Part shown: in pieces, positions 24,601 to 36,870 of the stretch
How positions within the stretch are numbered: the first letter of the stretch is position 1
Layout of the letters: each line of letters begins with the position of its first letter
Assembly: GCF_000972845.2 (NCBI RefSeq)
Contig: NC_040021.1
Span: forward strand, 7,669,291-7,733,290
Reading direction: 5' to 3'
From: Larimichthys crocea
Taxonomy: Eukaryota > Chordata > Actinopteri > Sciaenidae
DNA: 64,000 bases
Program-made: the position numbers and the translations under genes
Notes under the pieces: model-generated
Databases searched by the model: none
Told to the model about the DNA's origin: nothing
The model's input: only the letters and a program-made list of their open reading frames with translations

Positions 24601-27600
24601 GAGGAAACTGGATTATATGACTATCTGTGTTCTTGTCATACTTCATGAAGCCAGCCAGGGTGAATTCCTGGTTGACTGCGGATTCCCTATTGAGGATGTT
24701 TGTGAGGATGGTGCCAGAAACCTCAACTCCAGTTCTCTCAGGAGTGTTATAAACACTCATGTCCTGATTAAAGGCATGCTCATTCAATTTAGACTTCATT
24801 CTGAAACTGGTCTTCTGCTCTTGGAGTGACAGAACATTATCCATTTTGCTGTCGAATGTGGTCTCAAGTGAAAACCCATTATCAAGCTGCTGGGTTAGTG
24901 ATGCTCTGCATTCATGTGAGCTAGCAAAAGCCAGAGGTTGTGCTTTAAGCAGGAACTTGCCATAGAGCTGGCCACTGTGCTTTCCATACATGGTCATGTC
25001 TCCATCAGCATTGAAAATTGCATCAAGGTTGAAATCAAAAGGCACAATACTGCAGCGGATGGTGTGGTCAAAGCGCATTGGCTGTGAGTTAAAGCGGGCA
25101 TCATTGGTGATCCTGGCAGCAAGGCCAATAACTTCAAGCTCAGTGTTGTGGCTCATGTGAGTTCCAAAAACTTTTCCAGTTGTGCTGCACTTTGCGTTAG
25201 CAGTCATATCCGAATAAGTTACCTGATAGGTGTGCTTGATCTCTTCCTCACCATAGATGGCTTTCAGGCTTCCTGTCATGTCCATTTTGTACAACTCTGC
25301 CTGCAGCTGAGCCTCATTAATAAAGTTGGCACCCAGAAGTTTCATGTTGTTATTGACATTTGCAGAAGCAGTGTAGGGTTTCAGGGCGATGGTGATATCA
25401 TGAATGTAAGAGGCATACTGACTTGCAGTGGCTTCAGCCTTTGAGTTGAAGTCAAAGCTAGAGAGAGTAATGGTCATGGTATTGGCATTATCAACCTTGA
25501 TGTCACGCATTGCAGCCTTGTTGGTAATGGATAGAGTGGCTCTTGAAGCATCAAGCCCAGCGTTGAATGTGTTTTCCAGGGCCAGGGGGCTCTGGACGGT
25601 GGTTGTTCCACTTGTGGTGATGCCATCCTTGTTCATTCTCAGTGTAGCCTTGTGAGTAGCCTCATTTTCAAGGAGCTTCATGGTGGCATCACTGTTTAAA
25701 GCCAGACCATTGACATCAAGAGAGGCAATCAGCAGAGAGTAAACACGGTTGTCAGAGTGGTCTGCGTTTGTCTCCATTCTCATGACGACTTCACCGGCAC
25801 CAGCAGAGGCTTCAGCCTGGTTGCGGATCTTCATACCAAGAGCAAGAGCATTTGCATCACACTTCAATGACAGCTTACTGTTTTTGAAGGAAAGCTCAGC
25901 GACGTGGGTCAAGGTGTCTTCAAAGGCATTGGTGTTAGACACAACTGAGAATTCACCATTGCCAAGAGTTGCTGCAATTGTGTTATCAGCCTTGAAAAAT
26001 GTTGACTCAATCTGAACTTTCGAATCAATGTTTGCCTCTGGCCTGAATGGGAAGATGGAGAATGACTGGGATGAACTTGTCTTGCCATACATGGGTCCAG
26101 CCTTGAACATACCCTCAAAGCTGCTATCAGCAGAGATTTCTTCAGTGTTGAATCCAGCCATACCATTGTGCTCAAGTACAATATTGAGACCAAATGGGCT
26201 TGTGGCTTCAATCTTGCTGTTTGATCTCAAATCAATTTTGTGTGTGATTGCTGCATCCTCAACAATGCTAACACTTGCTTCAATAAATTTGTGGCTGAAA
26301 GAGCTTTTCAAATGCGCCTTGATGGAATCAGTGATCGCCAACAATCCAGAGCCTGAATAAAACACAAAAATAGAAATGATGAACCAACACTTGTACTGTG
26401 TCAGTAAAAGATTTGAGATACCTTTGAACAACACATAATTGTAACTCAAAGTTAAGGATAAAAATTGACATTATAAATCCTTTAACAATGTTTACAATGA
26501 AATACCTTCAATCTTCATTGAGAGGATGTCCAGTGGGGAGGTTCCTTTAACATCAAACTTAGCTGAGTAGCTTGGTGTCTCCACAACATCTTTGCCAGCA
26601 GCCATTGAGGCCTCCATGTCATAGAGGTTACTCCTCATCAGAGCTGAAACTTCAGTTTTGCCAAAAAGAGGAATAGACAGAGTAAGGCTCTCAGGTACAA
26701 CAAGGTCTGGGATAGGAATCTCCATAGAGACAATCTCCAGTCCAAACTGTGGTAGAGACACACGAGGTGTGGTCAAAGCTGGTGGGAAGTTAAGCTCTTC
26801 TGTTGACTTTCCTCCAAGTGGGAGAGGGATAGCAATGGTAAAGCGCTCATTGTTGAAGGTGTAGACAGCCTTTGCCTCACTGTTGAAGAGGCAAAAATCA
26901 AAATTAAATGCATAAATATTATGGAAAGATATTCACATAATCTATGCATTAATCATAGAGCTGTTTACACGTACCTGTTCAAGAACAATGTCTCTGGCAG
27001 GGAAATCTCAGGCATATCAGGTACTCTGAAGTTCTGGATGTAAGGGATATCAGCACCATACTTTTCCATGTAGTTGTTTGCTGCCTAGAAAAAACAAGAA
27101 AAAACAAAACAAAAACCAGGGTTTTATGCATTGTGTCACATTTTTACTAAACACAATCTGAATAACTCTTAAAGCCAAGATTCATACCTCCACAAATTTC
27201 TTGAAGATGTGACGGACTTTCATGTCGGTCTGCCCCACCTGCATGTCAAGTAGTTGGTTGCCATACATCTCAATCGTATCACCATTTGGCAAGCTGGAGG
27301 TTTCAGTGTTCACATCAGACTTGAATTCAACCTCAATCTTGCTGCCATCTGCAACAATAGAGTACAATAAAATTAATCCCAACCTGAGAAATTACGAAAA
27401 TAGTCTGCAACTAAAGTGTTTGTGGCTTTGATAACTGCAGTTTGTGCAGGAAGATTAGCAGAAATGATCAAAATCTCTTACTTATTGCCCCCTCAGACCA
27501 AACTTGCATTTAAATGGCAAACTATGTAATGTGATTTGTTTTGGGCCTCATATTTTGGGCCACAAGTTTTAATATCAGTCCTGACAACTTTAGATGTATC

Positions 27601-30600
27601 AGTGTTCATGATGGAACCCAGATTTATATAATAGTGGTGGGGGCACTACCAAACAATGGCAGAGTAACACACATTTCCTTATAGACCTATATTAACACTT
27701 TTAATATACAAAAATAAATCTTAATCTGACTGTCAACTACTTTTGAAAGACAATTAACAACAATACGATTCAGAGTGGAAAATCTCAACATGGTGAAGCT
27801 TAAAAAAATCACACTGAACAGGATGAACAAGGCCCAAACCAAGTGCTTTACAAGATACTCAGAATAAAATGGATAAATTATATATATCATTAAACTTTCT
27901 CCACAAAATCAAGAGGTGCAGCAATTCTAATAAGGAAAGGTAAGTGTACCCACCATAAGACTAGTGGTGATAGGGAGGTGCTATGTAGAAAGAAAAAGAA
28001 GTAACTGAAAAAATTACGTTACCATATTTCATTTTGATTTTCTGCTCAGCAGTGGCGTCCAAGATTTTGACTTCACTCTTCAGCTCCAGTTCCAGTTCTT
28101 CATCACGTTTCATGTTAGCTGTGACAGTGGCATCAGCGTTGATTGAGGGGACAAGAAGCTGGACTTGCAGCATACCTTCCTTCATGGCCTTCAGACTGAA
28201 AAATATAACTTTGAATTAGCGTACTCTCAAAAAAGAGGGTGACATTATAATGTTATTATAGTTAATCCCTTACTTGGCACGTCCAACCAGAGAGAGCTGA
28301 GGGATGTTCTTGTTTATAAAGTCAAGAGAGATGGAGTGAGTTCCTTTGCCCTTGGTGTTTCCATCAACAACACCCAGCCTGAGTCCAGCCTCCACATCAT
28401 AGTCTGGGATCTGGATGTCGGCAGTGATGACATTCTTCCTCCTGTTGTATTTCAAGATTGCTCTGGCTTCAGTGGGATCTGCACCTGTTTTTGACAATCA
28501 ATAGAGTAATATTAGATAATTCCACTAAATGTGAGTTTTTCCAAAATAAGTTGGTGGTAAATAACTTTTTAATGTTGTACATTACCTTCAGCCCTCAGAA
28601 TAAACTTCACAGAGTCAACCTTCTGCCGGCCCTCTTCTCCCTCCTTGAGGAGCTCATAGGCAACAGTGGCTGTGTACTCAGTGACTTCACCAGTAGGGTG
28701 AAGCTCCACAGCAAATCTATTTGGATAATTAAATTAATCAACAATATTCACAAATTTATTGTATAAAGATAATTATAAAAAGTCTTTCTCACTTGCTGTC
28801 TCCGGTAAAGGGGAAGTAGGGAGCTGTGTCCTGAGAGAAAGCATCAGTGTACTGCAGAGCAGTGCAGTATTTCATTCCAGCAAAGACAGGCGTGCACTCA
28901 CTGACATCAACCTTGTCCATCACCATAGGGGGGATGGTCATCACCTCTGATCCAGTCACTGCCACCAGGGTGTTTCTAAATTTTAAATGCAACAAAGTTA
29001 AACTGTAACTTTGGCTGTTTTAGTTTAAATATACAGTAACAGTTTTAAATGTAGAAAATGTGAAAATAGACTTACGTCATCTTTATGAGCTTTGTAGGCT
29101 TCATTGGAGCAGGGATTGTCAGCTTGACGTTGTCGCGTCCCATGGAGATCTTGGCACTGAGCCCACTTTCATGGAACAGGTTGGTGTGCATCTCTAATCC
29201 AGAGTTGACATATTCAGGGATGTGGGAGCCAACCTGAGTTACAAACTCAATGCCAGCAGAGGGCATGAAGGTAACTTCGCTCTGTGGAAACATGGTAAAT
29301 ACAGGTGATTTGTTGAGTTGATTTGGTGTAATAAAAAACACATTGGTAGTTATCTTAAAACACATTTTTGGAAAGAATCTTGAAGATAATTACCATGTCA
29401 CGGGCAATGTTAAGTCCACCCTTGATGCCGGGGGTGAAAGTACCAGACAGTGCAACCCTCAGAGGCACACCAGTGACAGTAGGCAGGAAGAATTCATTGT
29501 CCATGAAGATGTAGTGGGCAAAAATTGTGTTGTCAGCCTTGGTCATCAGTGCCTTCATGAGCTGTGGCAAATAGAATACACACAGGATGTTTAAATCATA
29601 AATACAGAATTTCTGATTTAATGCATTCAATGCCAGTTTTTCTCTTCAAAAATAACTTTCTTACATCAGCAGGGAACATCTTCAACATGCTGTCAATCAT
29701 CATGGCAGCAGAGTAGGCCATCTCCTCCATTTCATTGGTCCTCAGATATCCCAGCTCATTTCCCAAAAGCCTCAGATAAACCATGGCCTCAGGAGACTGT
29801 GCAGTCTTCAGTTCCCTCACAAGTTTGTTGAGGTTGCGTCCAATGTCCCTCATCAGGTTCTGGGAAGCCTAAACATAGATGTGCATCACATGATTTTTCT
29901 CTCATGGAAAAGTTGATCATTCAGTGAGTAGTCTCATAAATGTGCACAAAATAGTTTGGTCTGAGTACCTGTCGCCTCATTCTGTTATTCTTCATAGCAG
30001 GCATCATGTTTTGCAGGATCTCATTGACTCTGAGTGGCATGTTGTCAGAGACAAAGTACATTGTCTTCATTGCAGTATCTGGGAAGAATCCATTCTTTCC
30101 AAACAGGGCATCAACAGTTGGCTCAAATCCTTTGCCCTCCATACCAACCTGTAATGGTCATATAATTTTTAAAATCACAAATTGGCTTAATGAAAATTCA
30201 TCTCAAATCATAATTTTGATTCAAATAGCTCAAAATCTTTACCTCCATCATATCAATGTCATAGCCAAAAGCCTTCAGAGTCATTTCAAGCATGACCTCC
30301 TTTGGCAGGTAGCTGGTACTCTCAAAGATCATGTTGCCCTCCACAGATCCGATCTTGTAGTTGCGGGAGAACTTGGTTGGGTCCATAGTAGGCCCAATGT
30401 CATTACCCTGCAGGGCATCACGGATCTTCTGCCTCAGTCTGTATGAAACATAAAAAATGTTACAGTTAAACAACTGATGGTGATCAAATCAGGACTTATA
30501 AAGTAAAATATAAAGATGAACGTGAGCTTCTCTTCACTCACTCTTGGGTCTCTGGCTCAGTTGAGGACAAAATGTTGGTAATATGGGAGATCACAAAGCT

Positions 30601-33600
30601 CTTCACTTGTTTGTCCTGCTCATTGAGCAAAGCATCAGCCATCTGGGCCAGTTCAGTGGACTGGGGGTCCTTCATAAGAACCAGATATGCAGCGATGCGC
30701 TTTTGCATGGGGCTGGCGCTGTCCAAAAGCACCTGCATCAGAACCTCTCGGGCCTGGTACCAATAGAGATCAATAAAATTAAAAAAGGTAATATGGTAGA
30801 ATTAATCCAGTAAAGTTTCAAAACATTTAAATAATTTGAATTACCTCTGCAGGGACGGAAGTCAGTCTGTACACTTGAATGGCAGCCTGCTGCACAGCTG
30901 GAGAAGCTGCGGGTTGGTTCACACACTGGATGACAGCGGCTCTGAGTGCAGGACTGGCAGGTCCTACAGCTGCAGCCATGTTTCCAATAACCTATAATCA
31001 AAACAAAAATAATGTTTTTTTTCTAATTGTTCAGAATGTAACTGTAGACAAACTTTCAAAGGTCAGGTTAAATTGATTTGCAGTTGTAACCCACTTCCTT
31101 ACAATATCCATCTCTTTAAATGTATACCATGCTTTCCTGCATTTTGACATATGGTACTTTCACTGAGCATGCATTTTTACCTAATTGTTTCTTGCCTTAT
31201 CTTTGGCTGAGGCAATCCTATTCATTTAATCTCATGAAATTTAAGTGAATCTATAGAACTAAATGATATGCACATGACTACAAAATGATTGATTCCAGTT
31301 ACTGCATTCTTGTATTTAGAGGCATGCAATCTTCAAATGTGTCTTCAATCATGACAAATTCATGTATAAATGTGTATTACTGTAATATATAACCAAGCAT
31401 AAACAAGTATATGGAATCAGCAATTTAACAGACAATGTATATTATGAAAATAAGAGTACTGTAATTGTTATTGTATCTACCCTCAGTGTCATGAAAGTGT
31501 TGTCCTTGTCACCGGAGCAGTCACCCAGCTGGGCAGCCATGAACTCAGCAACAGAGTAAATCTCAGGGATCAGTTTTCCCTCAGCTTTGTAAAACCTGTT
31601 AAAAAAAAAAAAAGAAGAGATTTAGAATTCAAGGCCTGTGTGTCTTAATTTACAGAGAGAGCGACTTTTTCAGATAATTAACCTGGAATAAAGTGCGTTT
31701 AACTTCACTCACCTCTTGACAACATTGCTCAGGGCATACATGATGGGCTTGCTGGGCTTGTATTTGGCCATCTCAAGCATGTCATTGATCAGGAGAGCAG
31801 AAGGATTAGACACGAGTCCCATAGCAAAAACACCGGCATCAACCTCGAGTGCTGAGGTGTCAAAGGTCCTGAGGATCTGCATGATGGCACTGCTGCACTC
31901 AGGGGTTCCACACTGGGCCAGAACCTGGTAGGTCAGGACACGGGACACGCCAAGAGCTTCAGGAATGGCAGGGCTCAGGGTCTCAGTCTTCATACCACGG
32001 ACCATGGTGACAAGCTTGTGGAAGAGGTGGGCCCTCTTCTCACCCTCAGTCTCGGGCAGATTGGCCAGTTCTCTCAGGAGGTTCAGACCTGCATCTTTAT
32101 CCTGGACAACACTCTTGTCCACAACAGACTCCATGTGAAGACCCATAACAATGTCACCTATGATAAAGAAGGAACATAGTTATAATGTGTTACCTTTAGT
32201 GACCAATCATCTATAAATCAAAACAATATAAATTAAACAAAGGGGCTTACTGTGGTCAAAAACTCTTTCATTGTGAGGAGAGACCTGAACCAGGGTCAGT
32301 TCTTGCTTTCCAACATTGGTAACTCCATATTCTCCCCTGTAAGAACAAAACATATGGTTTAAATACTGTGCACAACATATATTAGTTTGTACCCTAGCAT
32401 AACAGAGCATTGCACGGAACTTACTTGTGTGAGAAGGGAATGAGGATGTGGTTTTCAGTGCAGGTACCATAGGTCATGTGTTTCTTCTCATTGTCAAACT
32501 TGTAGTTACAGGTCTGTGAGCTTCTGACCAGCTGGGCAAGAGGGTAGTGCTGAAGATTGACAAATACTTATATTAATGTGGTGGACTAAAATCACAAAAT
32601 TACCTTCGCTGCTAGCACACATATACTGTATTTATTTTGATCGATGAATGGATGTATAGGATAACAAATGTGGCCAGTGCAAAAGCTGTCATCAATCAAT
32701 TACATTTTTAAAATCAACTCTTGAAGATTTGTCTAAAAAGTTCATGTTGCTCCCACAGAGAATGAGGCTTGGCTATCTTACCATGCCAGACATGAGTGCC
32801 AGCGGGCTGGTGTGATCTCTCATGGGGACAAATTTGTCGCATCTGGACAGATCCCTGTTGAGGCTGATGTCAGTTGCAATGTCCTCTCTAGCGTTGACAG
32901 TGTAGTAGGTCTTGCACTTGCCATGGATAGTTGGCTGAAATAGATTTAGAAAAGTTAGAATGTACTGCAGACAGTTTTTTAAAGGTGGTACTAAAATATG
33001 CCAATCTCTGTTAATAAATGTACCATGTTCTTGTTCTTCTCTTCTTGCAGCAGTGGCACAGCCAGGGCAGAGATGATACCCCTCTTGATGTTCAAGATTG
33101 TTGTTGTCTCCCCATCCTCAGGGTACAGTTTCACATCGTACGCACCCTCAACCACAACCTTCAGAGGGTATCTAAAAGAAAATGTACAATATTTAAATTT
33201 AGAGTGAGAGTGCAAAATCTCATCATTGCTAAAAAAAGTTTTTTTTGTTGTTGTTTTTTTTTTTTAATGTACCTCTCCATTTCAGCAGCAAAAGCAGCAG
33301 AGCCGGGTGCAGGTCCGAACACAGGGTTGCCCTCTGCGTCCATGTTGACCACCTCACTCAGGCTACAGCCAGTAGTGCGGACAATGAAACTACATGTTTG
33401 AGGCACTTCAATTTCAACCTGTGAGAGGAGGTAAATGTTATTTTTTCCACTCACTATCTGTAAATGATGAAAAAAATAAAAATAAAAAAAAACGGTGATT
33501 GCGAAAGACCTTTCTCATACCTTGCAAGAGGCCTTGGGTCCATTCTTGAGCTGTGAGGCTCCGTTGATGGCATTCAGAGATTCAGCTTCATATTGGTATT

Positions 33601-34182
33601 CATATTTGTGCAGGGTCTTGTAACGTTCAGCCACTAGAGAAGAGAAAACCATAAAATTATTCCAATGTCTAGACTCTATGTCAACACAAATGAGAATGAT
33701 CACAGCAAGGAGTCTTGTGTAACTTACACAGGCAGGTTGGTTGATCATCTTGGGCAACTGGAAAGAAAAAAGTCAGATATTTTTTTAGTAAATCTAATGG
33801 AATAAAATATAACTAATCCACTAATCCATCCTCCTAGGTCCACTATTTATGCATTACTGCATAGCATCAGTTAAATTGTTTTTTAAGCAAAATCAGAGGT
33901 TCTTGAAGCAGCTAAAGAGACAACCAGCAGTATTTTTGGTCCCTCAAGCTCTGTAGACATCTTTATATTTTGTTATTTTTATTCTATGTTTATTTTAAGT
34001 TTATTATACTTTTGTTAAAAAAAATAGAATACAATTTAGGAAATGTTTAATTAAATAATTTGCTCACTGTTACTGTTAAACTATGTACAATAGTCAAAGA
34101 AATGTTTTTTTTTAAAGAACTACTCACAAGCCAAGGCAGATGTGCCAAGGAGCAGCAAAAAGCAGAGCTTTGAGTCCCCCAT
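18663..34182 (-). CDS. apobb: Apolipoprotein B, tandem copy B (apoBb-type), complete
   Basis: Second full apoB gene, upstream of copy A in the same orientation. The reconstructed protein is 3,794 aa. The signal peptide is about residues 1-18 (MGDSKLC followed by a leucine-rich core ending SALA), before a conserved Cys-containing N-terminus. Domain order is as in copy A: lipid-transfer N-terminal domain, beta1, a helix-rich region from about 1854, beta2 with LDLR site B (3059-3069), and a C-terminal helical domain (3465-3794). It differs from copy A by a 9-nt insertion in exon 11, small in-frame indels in exons 1, 22, 25 and the last exon, and one extra 24-nt microexon that adds a dibasic-type cleavage motif. 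All reading frames are open, so both copies look functional. Sequence identity to copy A changes abruptly along the gene (see findings). Confidence 0.95.
20038..20061 (-). other. apobb: Copy-B-only 24-nt microexon encoding KKRQADD
   Basis: A pyrimidine-rich tract and TTTTAG acceptor precede 24 nt that end at a GTAAAT donor. Phase is 2 on both sides, so the exon can be included or skipped without a frameshift. Inclusion turns the junction after ...SQALR into [13 protein letters not shown] (RKKR at residues 3394-3397), which fits the furin/proprotein-convertase consensus R-X-K/R-R. In copy A the corresponding exons (1655 and 1449) join directly in frame and the intron between them shows no equivalent. 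Real use of the microexon is inferred from splice-site quality and symmetric phase only. Confidence 0.6.
21218..21250 (-). other. apobb: LDL-receptor binding site B equivalent, copy B
   Basis: Encodes the same [11 protein letters not shown] peptide as copy A (residues 3059-3069), preceded by Ala instead of Thr. It lies inside a block almost identical between the copies, so identity here may reflect gene conversion as well as constraint. Confidence 0.8.
27349..28022 (-). other. Expanded intron in apoB copy B (between exons 22 and 21)
   Basis: This intron is 674 nt in copy B but 163 nt in copy A (8833-8995). I see no coding sequence or recognisable repeat in it. It interrupts the pattern of equal intron lengths in the converted blocks and belongs to a diverged block. 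Confidence 0.6.
30992..31480 (-). other. Expanded intron in apoB copy B (between exons 11 and 10)
   Basis: The intron is 489 nt against 82 nt in copy A (11989-12070). The first few bases after exon 11 are still identical to copy A, then the sequences part. No transposon ends were recognised. Confidence 0.6.
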
Positions 34183-34264
34183 GATGGGTTCGTTGAAGCT
34201 CTCGCACCCTTGGAGTTGACGAGGAGTACTCAGACGAGACTGATTTCTCAGCCTCAGCTTGGGA

Positions 34265-34272
34265 CTTTTATA
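34265..34272 (-). promoter_or_regulatory. TATA box of apoB copy B
   Basis: TATAAAAG on the minus strand, about 83 nt before the ATG at 34182, matching the copy A promoter layout. Confidence 0.75.
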
Positions 34273-34328
34273 CCCTCAGGTTGGGCTCTGTCAGAGGACC
34301 GGGAGGCACAGACAGTGCATTGAAAGCT

Positions 34329-34337
34329 CAAAGTCCA
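34329..34337 (+). promoter_or_regulatory. HNF4-type motif in the copy B promoter
   Basis: CAAAGTCCA, 57 nt upstream of the copy B TATA box. The surrounding promoter is diverged from copy A, so retention of this core in both is suggestive of function. Confidence 0.55.
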
Positions 34338-34356
34338 CCCCACCCTCCTGTGTGGA

Positions 34357-34369
34357 GGGACAAAGGTAC
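34357..34369 (+). promoter_or_regulatory. DR1-like nuclear receptor motif, copy B promoter
   Basis: GGGACA-A-AGGTAC, embedded in the block shared with the copy A promoter, 19 nt beyond the CAAAGTCCA motif. Confidence 0.45.
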
Positions 34370-36570
34370 TCATGGTTCACAGGCTTACAAAACTGATCAT
34401 TTCTTATTTTGCTGCATTAAACATGCATTTTATGGAAATTCAATTGTGCACAGGACTTTAAATAAGCTTGACTGATTAAAGGACTTTTAAAATAACTATT
34501 TTAAAGAGCAGCTGTGCAGACATTTTTTGTTTTCAGTCATATCTGGGTTTGAATGATGATATTTCCTGTGATTTACTGTTAAAGTTAATAAATAATTTTA
34601 TTATGTCCTCATGCAACAGGCAGAAGTTCATAATCATGACTGCTGTTACATGCAAATTCAATCAATGTGGTTCACGAACAGCTCCAGTGTGAATCAGGTC
34701 ACTGATATTGAGTGATCAAGGCGTGCTCCAAACACAAAGTCCCTCAAGACGAAAAGATGATAAACTTATCAGCTGCTTTATCCGCTGATGATGCTGACCA
34801 AAAAGAAACCCAGCACCTCAAAGCAGCAACTCTTGTGTTATGTAAATGTTGGATTAGTCCTTCGGTGTTGGTTTGGTCATTTTATTTACAGTGCTGTAAA
34901 TGCATCAGAGTCAGGTAAAATAGTTATAATACAGTCATTCAGTGATATCTTTGAGCACAGTTATGAAACACAATAAGAGGTGACACACATAAGGTCTAGA
35001 CTTACAATGAGGGTAATCTTTACAGCTAAAATAAGTGTAGTTATACTTACAGTATAGTACCTTGTAGACTAAACTGCAGTCAAGTACGGCCCATGCAGTG
35101 ATAAACTTGGATTGACTCAAGTCTTTACTTTTATTAGTTTATTATAAGTATTACATTTCTATGCAAGGTTTGAGAGAACATTGGGTTTTTAAAACATGAA
35201 ATAGATTTTTTGTACTTTTGTGCATTGATCACATAACTCCTTTTGAACATTGTGTAATGTTAAAAGTCAGATACTGACTGTTTGCACTGACAGGCATGTA
35301 CACAGATAGTCCAGTCCAAAGGGAGCCTGAGCCTCTGAACTCTAAATGCTTCATTTACATTTCAGGTGCATGAATTCATCATCCATCAGATTTTTATATG
35401 TTTGTATAAAGGTAGATATTTTTGTTTTTAAAACAATAATTCAGCCTGAGCTTTATCCTAGCCTTAGTGCATCTCTACGCTCTTAATGAGTGCAAATGGG
35501 ATAGGATACTTTGCCTCAAAGTAGTTGCTACTTTTTACTGTATTTGAATCACATTACATGCTGTAGACAGAATATTGGATATTGTAAATAGTTTATTCAG
35601 CAGTTTCTGTCGAGCAATCCAAATTACCAATGATATCAGATCTAAATGTACTGTGCACATGAAAAGACTGTAGTGCTATGTCAATGTAAGCAGTTTCAGC
35701 TCCTGTTTAACCTTAATACAGTGTGACAATTGCTGTCTCTAAATGAGGGTTACTGTGATACAATCAGCTGCATTGTCATAGGTTAATGTTGTCCTCTTTG
35801 AGTTTTAATTGCACAACTGCAGTAACAACAATATGCACCAATACATCTGAACAGATCATTGTTACAAAATCACTGAACACTGCATCACTCGCAGCTTAAT
35901 TTCAATCTGCAGATGAAAAATATGATAATAAGAAGATGAAGAATTGGTAGAAGAAGGGAAAATAGGCCGTGCAGACCACAGCAAGTGGATCCCTTCAATT
36001 TATTTACTGCCAAAAGAAATAAAAGAACATAATCCTGCTGCTGTTTTCCACCTGATGAGGCCCATTAGAGTTGTTCTAAACTCTGTGACCCACATCACAG
36101 GGGACAGACATGTGCTCTAGCAGGGCAGCTTTGGCACTCCTAATCAGTCGTTGTGCATAAAGGTCAACTGAGAACACTGATTCTATTTGCTAAGTACTGT
36201 TCCCCTTTATTATTAATTTATGTCCCGTTTGTCAAAATGTAGTCTAAAAAGTACATGTTGCTTCATGACGGTGCATGATCAAACTGCATGATAACGTGAC
36301 CACGTGACAGTTTGAGACGGGTACTGTGTGTACTCTGTGTAATCAGTGGTTATCTGTAGATTTAATCACATTTCCCTTTTTCTATAGATTGTTGTGCTGT
36401 GCTGAGTAGTTTGCTAGTTCGAGTGTTTCTACTTAAAGAGAGATGGTCAAAGTCGGACATAGATCTCATATATTGTGTGCTTTTTATTGCAAATATAAAT
36501 ATATAATGAAAACCATGCAGTAACATATGATAGCAGAAAAACCTTACAACATGTGAGGTCATTTTCAACT

Positions 36571-36870
36571 TAAAGGCACAGTGTGTAGGATTTACCAGTA
36601 TCTAGTGGAGAAGTTGCAGGCTGCAAACAACTGGAGACCACTTGCCTCACCCTGCTGTTCCAAGCATGAAGTAGATTTAGTAAAATACATAAATAAATAA
36701 GACTCTGCTTGCACATTTCATTGTTTCCTCCAAACATCATCAAGTTTGTCAAGTGTTTTATAGGCACGGTCTATTTGAAATAAACTGATGGAGTCTTGAG
36801 TACATTATGTTATTGCAACAACTTTTAGGGGACAAATGCACATAGCAGCTCCAAGTGATCTTACTAAATT
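36571..36870 (+). mobile_element. Fragment of a common teleost non-autonomous repeat (MITE-like)
   Basis: Begins TAAAGGCACAGTGTGTAGGA followed by a ...CTAGTGG...GTTGCAG... core, which I recognise as the start of a dispersed percomorph repeat. The far end is eroded; TTACTAAAT near 36860 may be the remnant of the inverted end. Family name not assigned. Confidence 0.5.

Larger units (their letters stand above)
18663..34182 (-). other. apobb: Exon map of apoB copy B (29 coding exons)
   Basis: Exons in transcript order: 34182-34128, 33757-33728, 33633-33521, 33418-33273, 33171-33024, 32934-32782, 32549-32425, 32336-32251, 32157-31713, 31595-31481, 30991-30845, 30753-30542, 30438-30243, 30148-29969, 29868-29665, 29561-29394, 29281-29076, 28975-28793, 28716-28586, 28484-28274, 28195-28023, 27348-27188, 27084-26975, 26879-26506, 26352-20356, 20264-20153, 20061-20038 (microexon), 19948-19762, 19655-18663. 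The total is 11,385 nt, divisible by three. Every exon other than 1, 11, 22, 25, the microexon and the last has exactly the same length as its copy A partner, which supports the model. Confidence 0.87.

Noticed and set aside
18663..34182. Copy B as a pseudogene or as a false duplicate of copy A
   Set aside because: The full 3,794-codon frame is open, splice sites are intact, large parts are clearly diverged, and it has its own promoter and poly(A) signal. Local near-identity could still hide small assembly errors.
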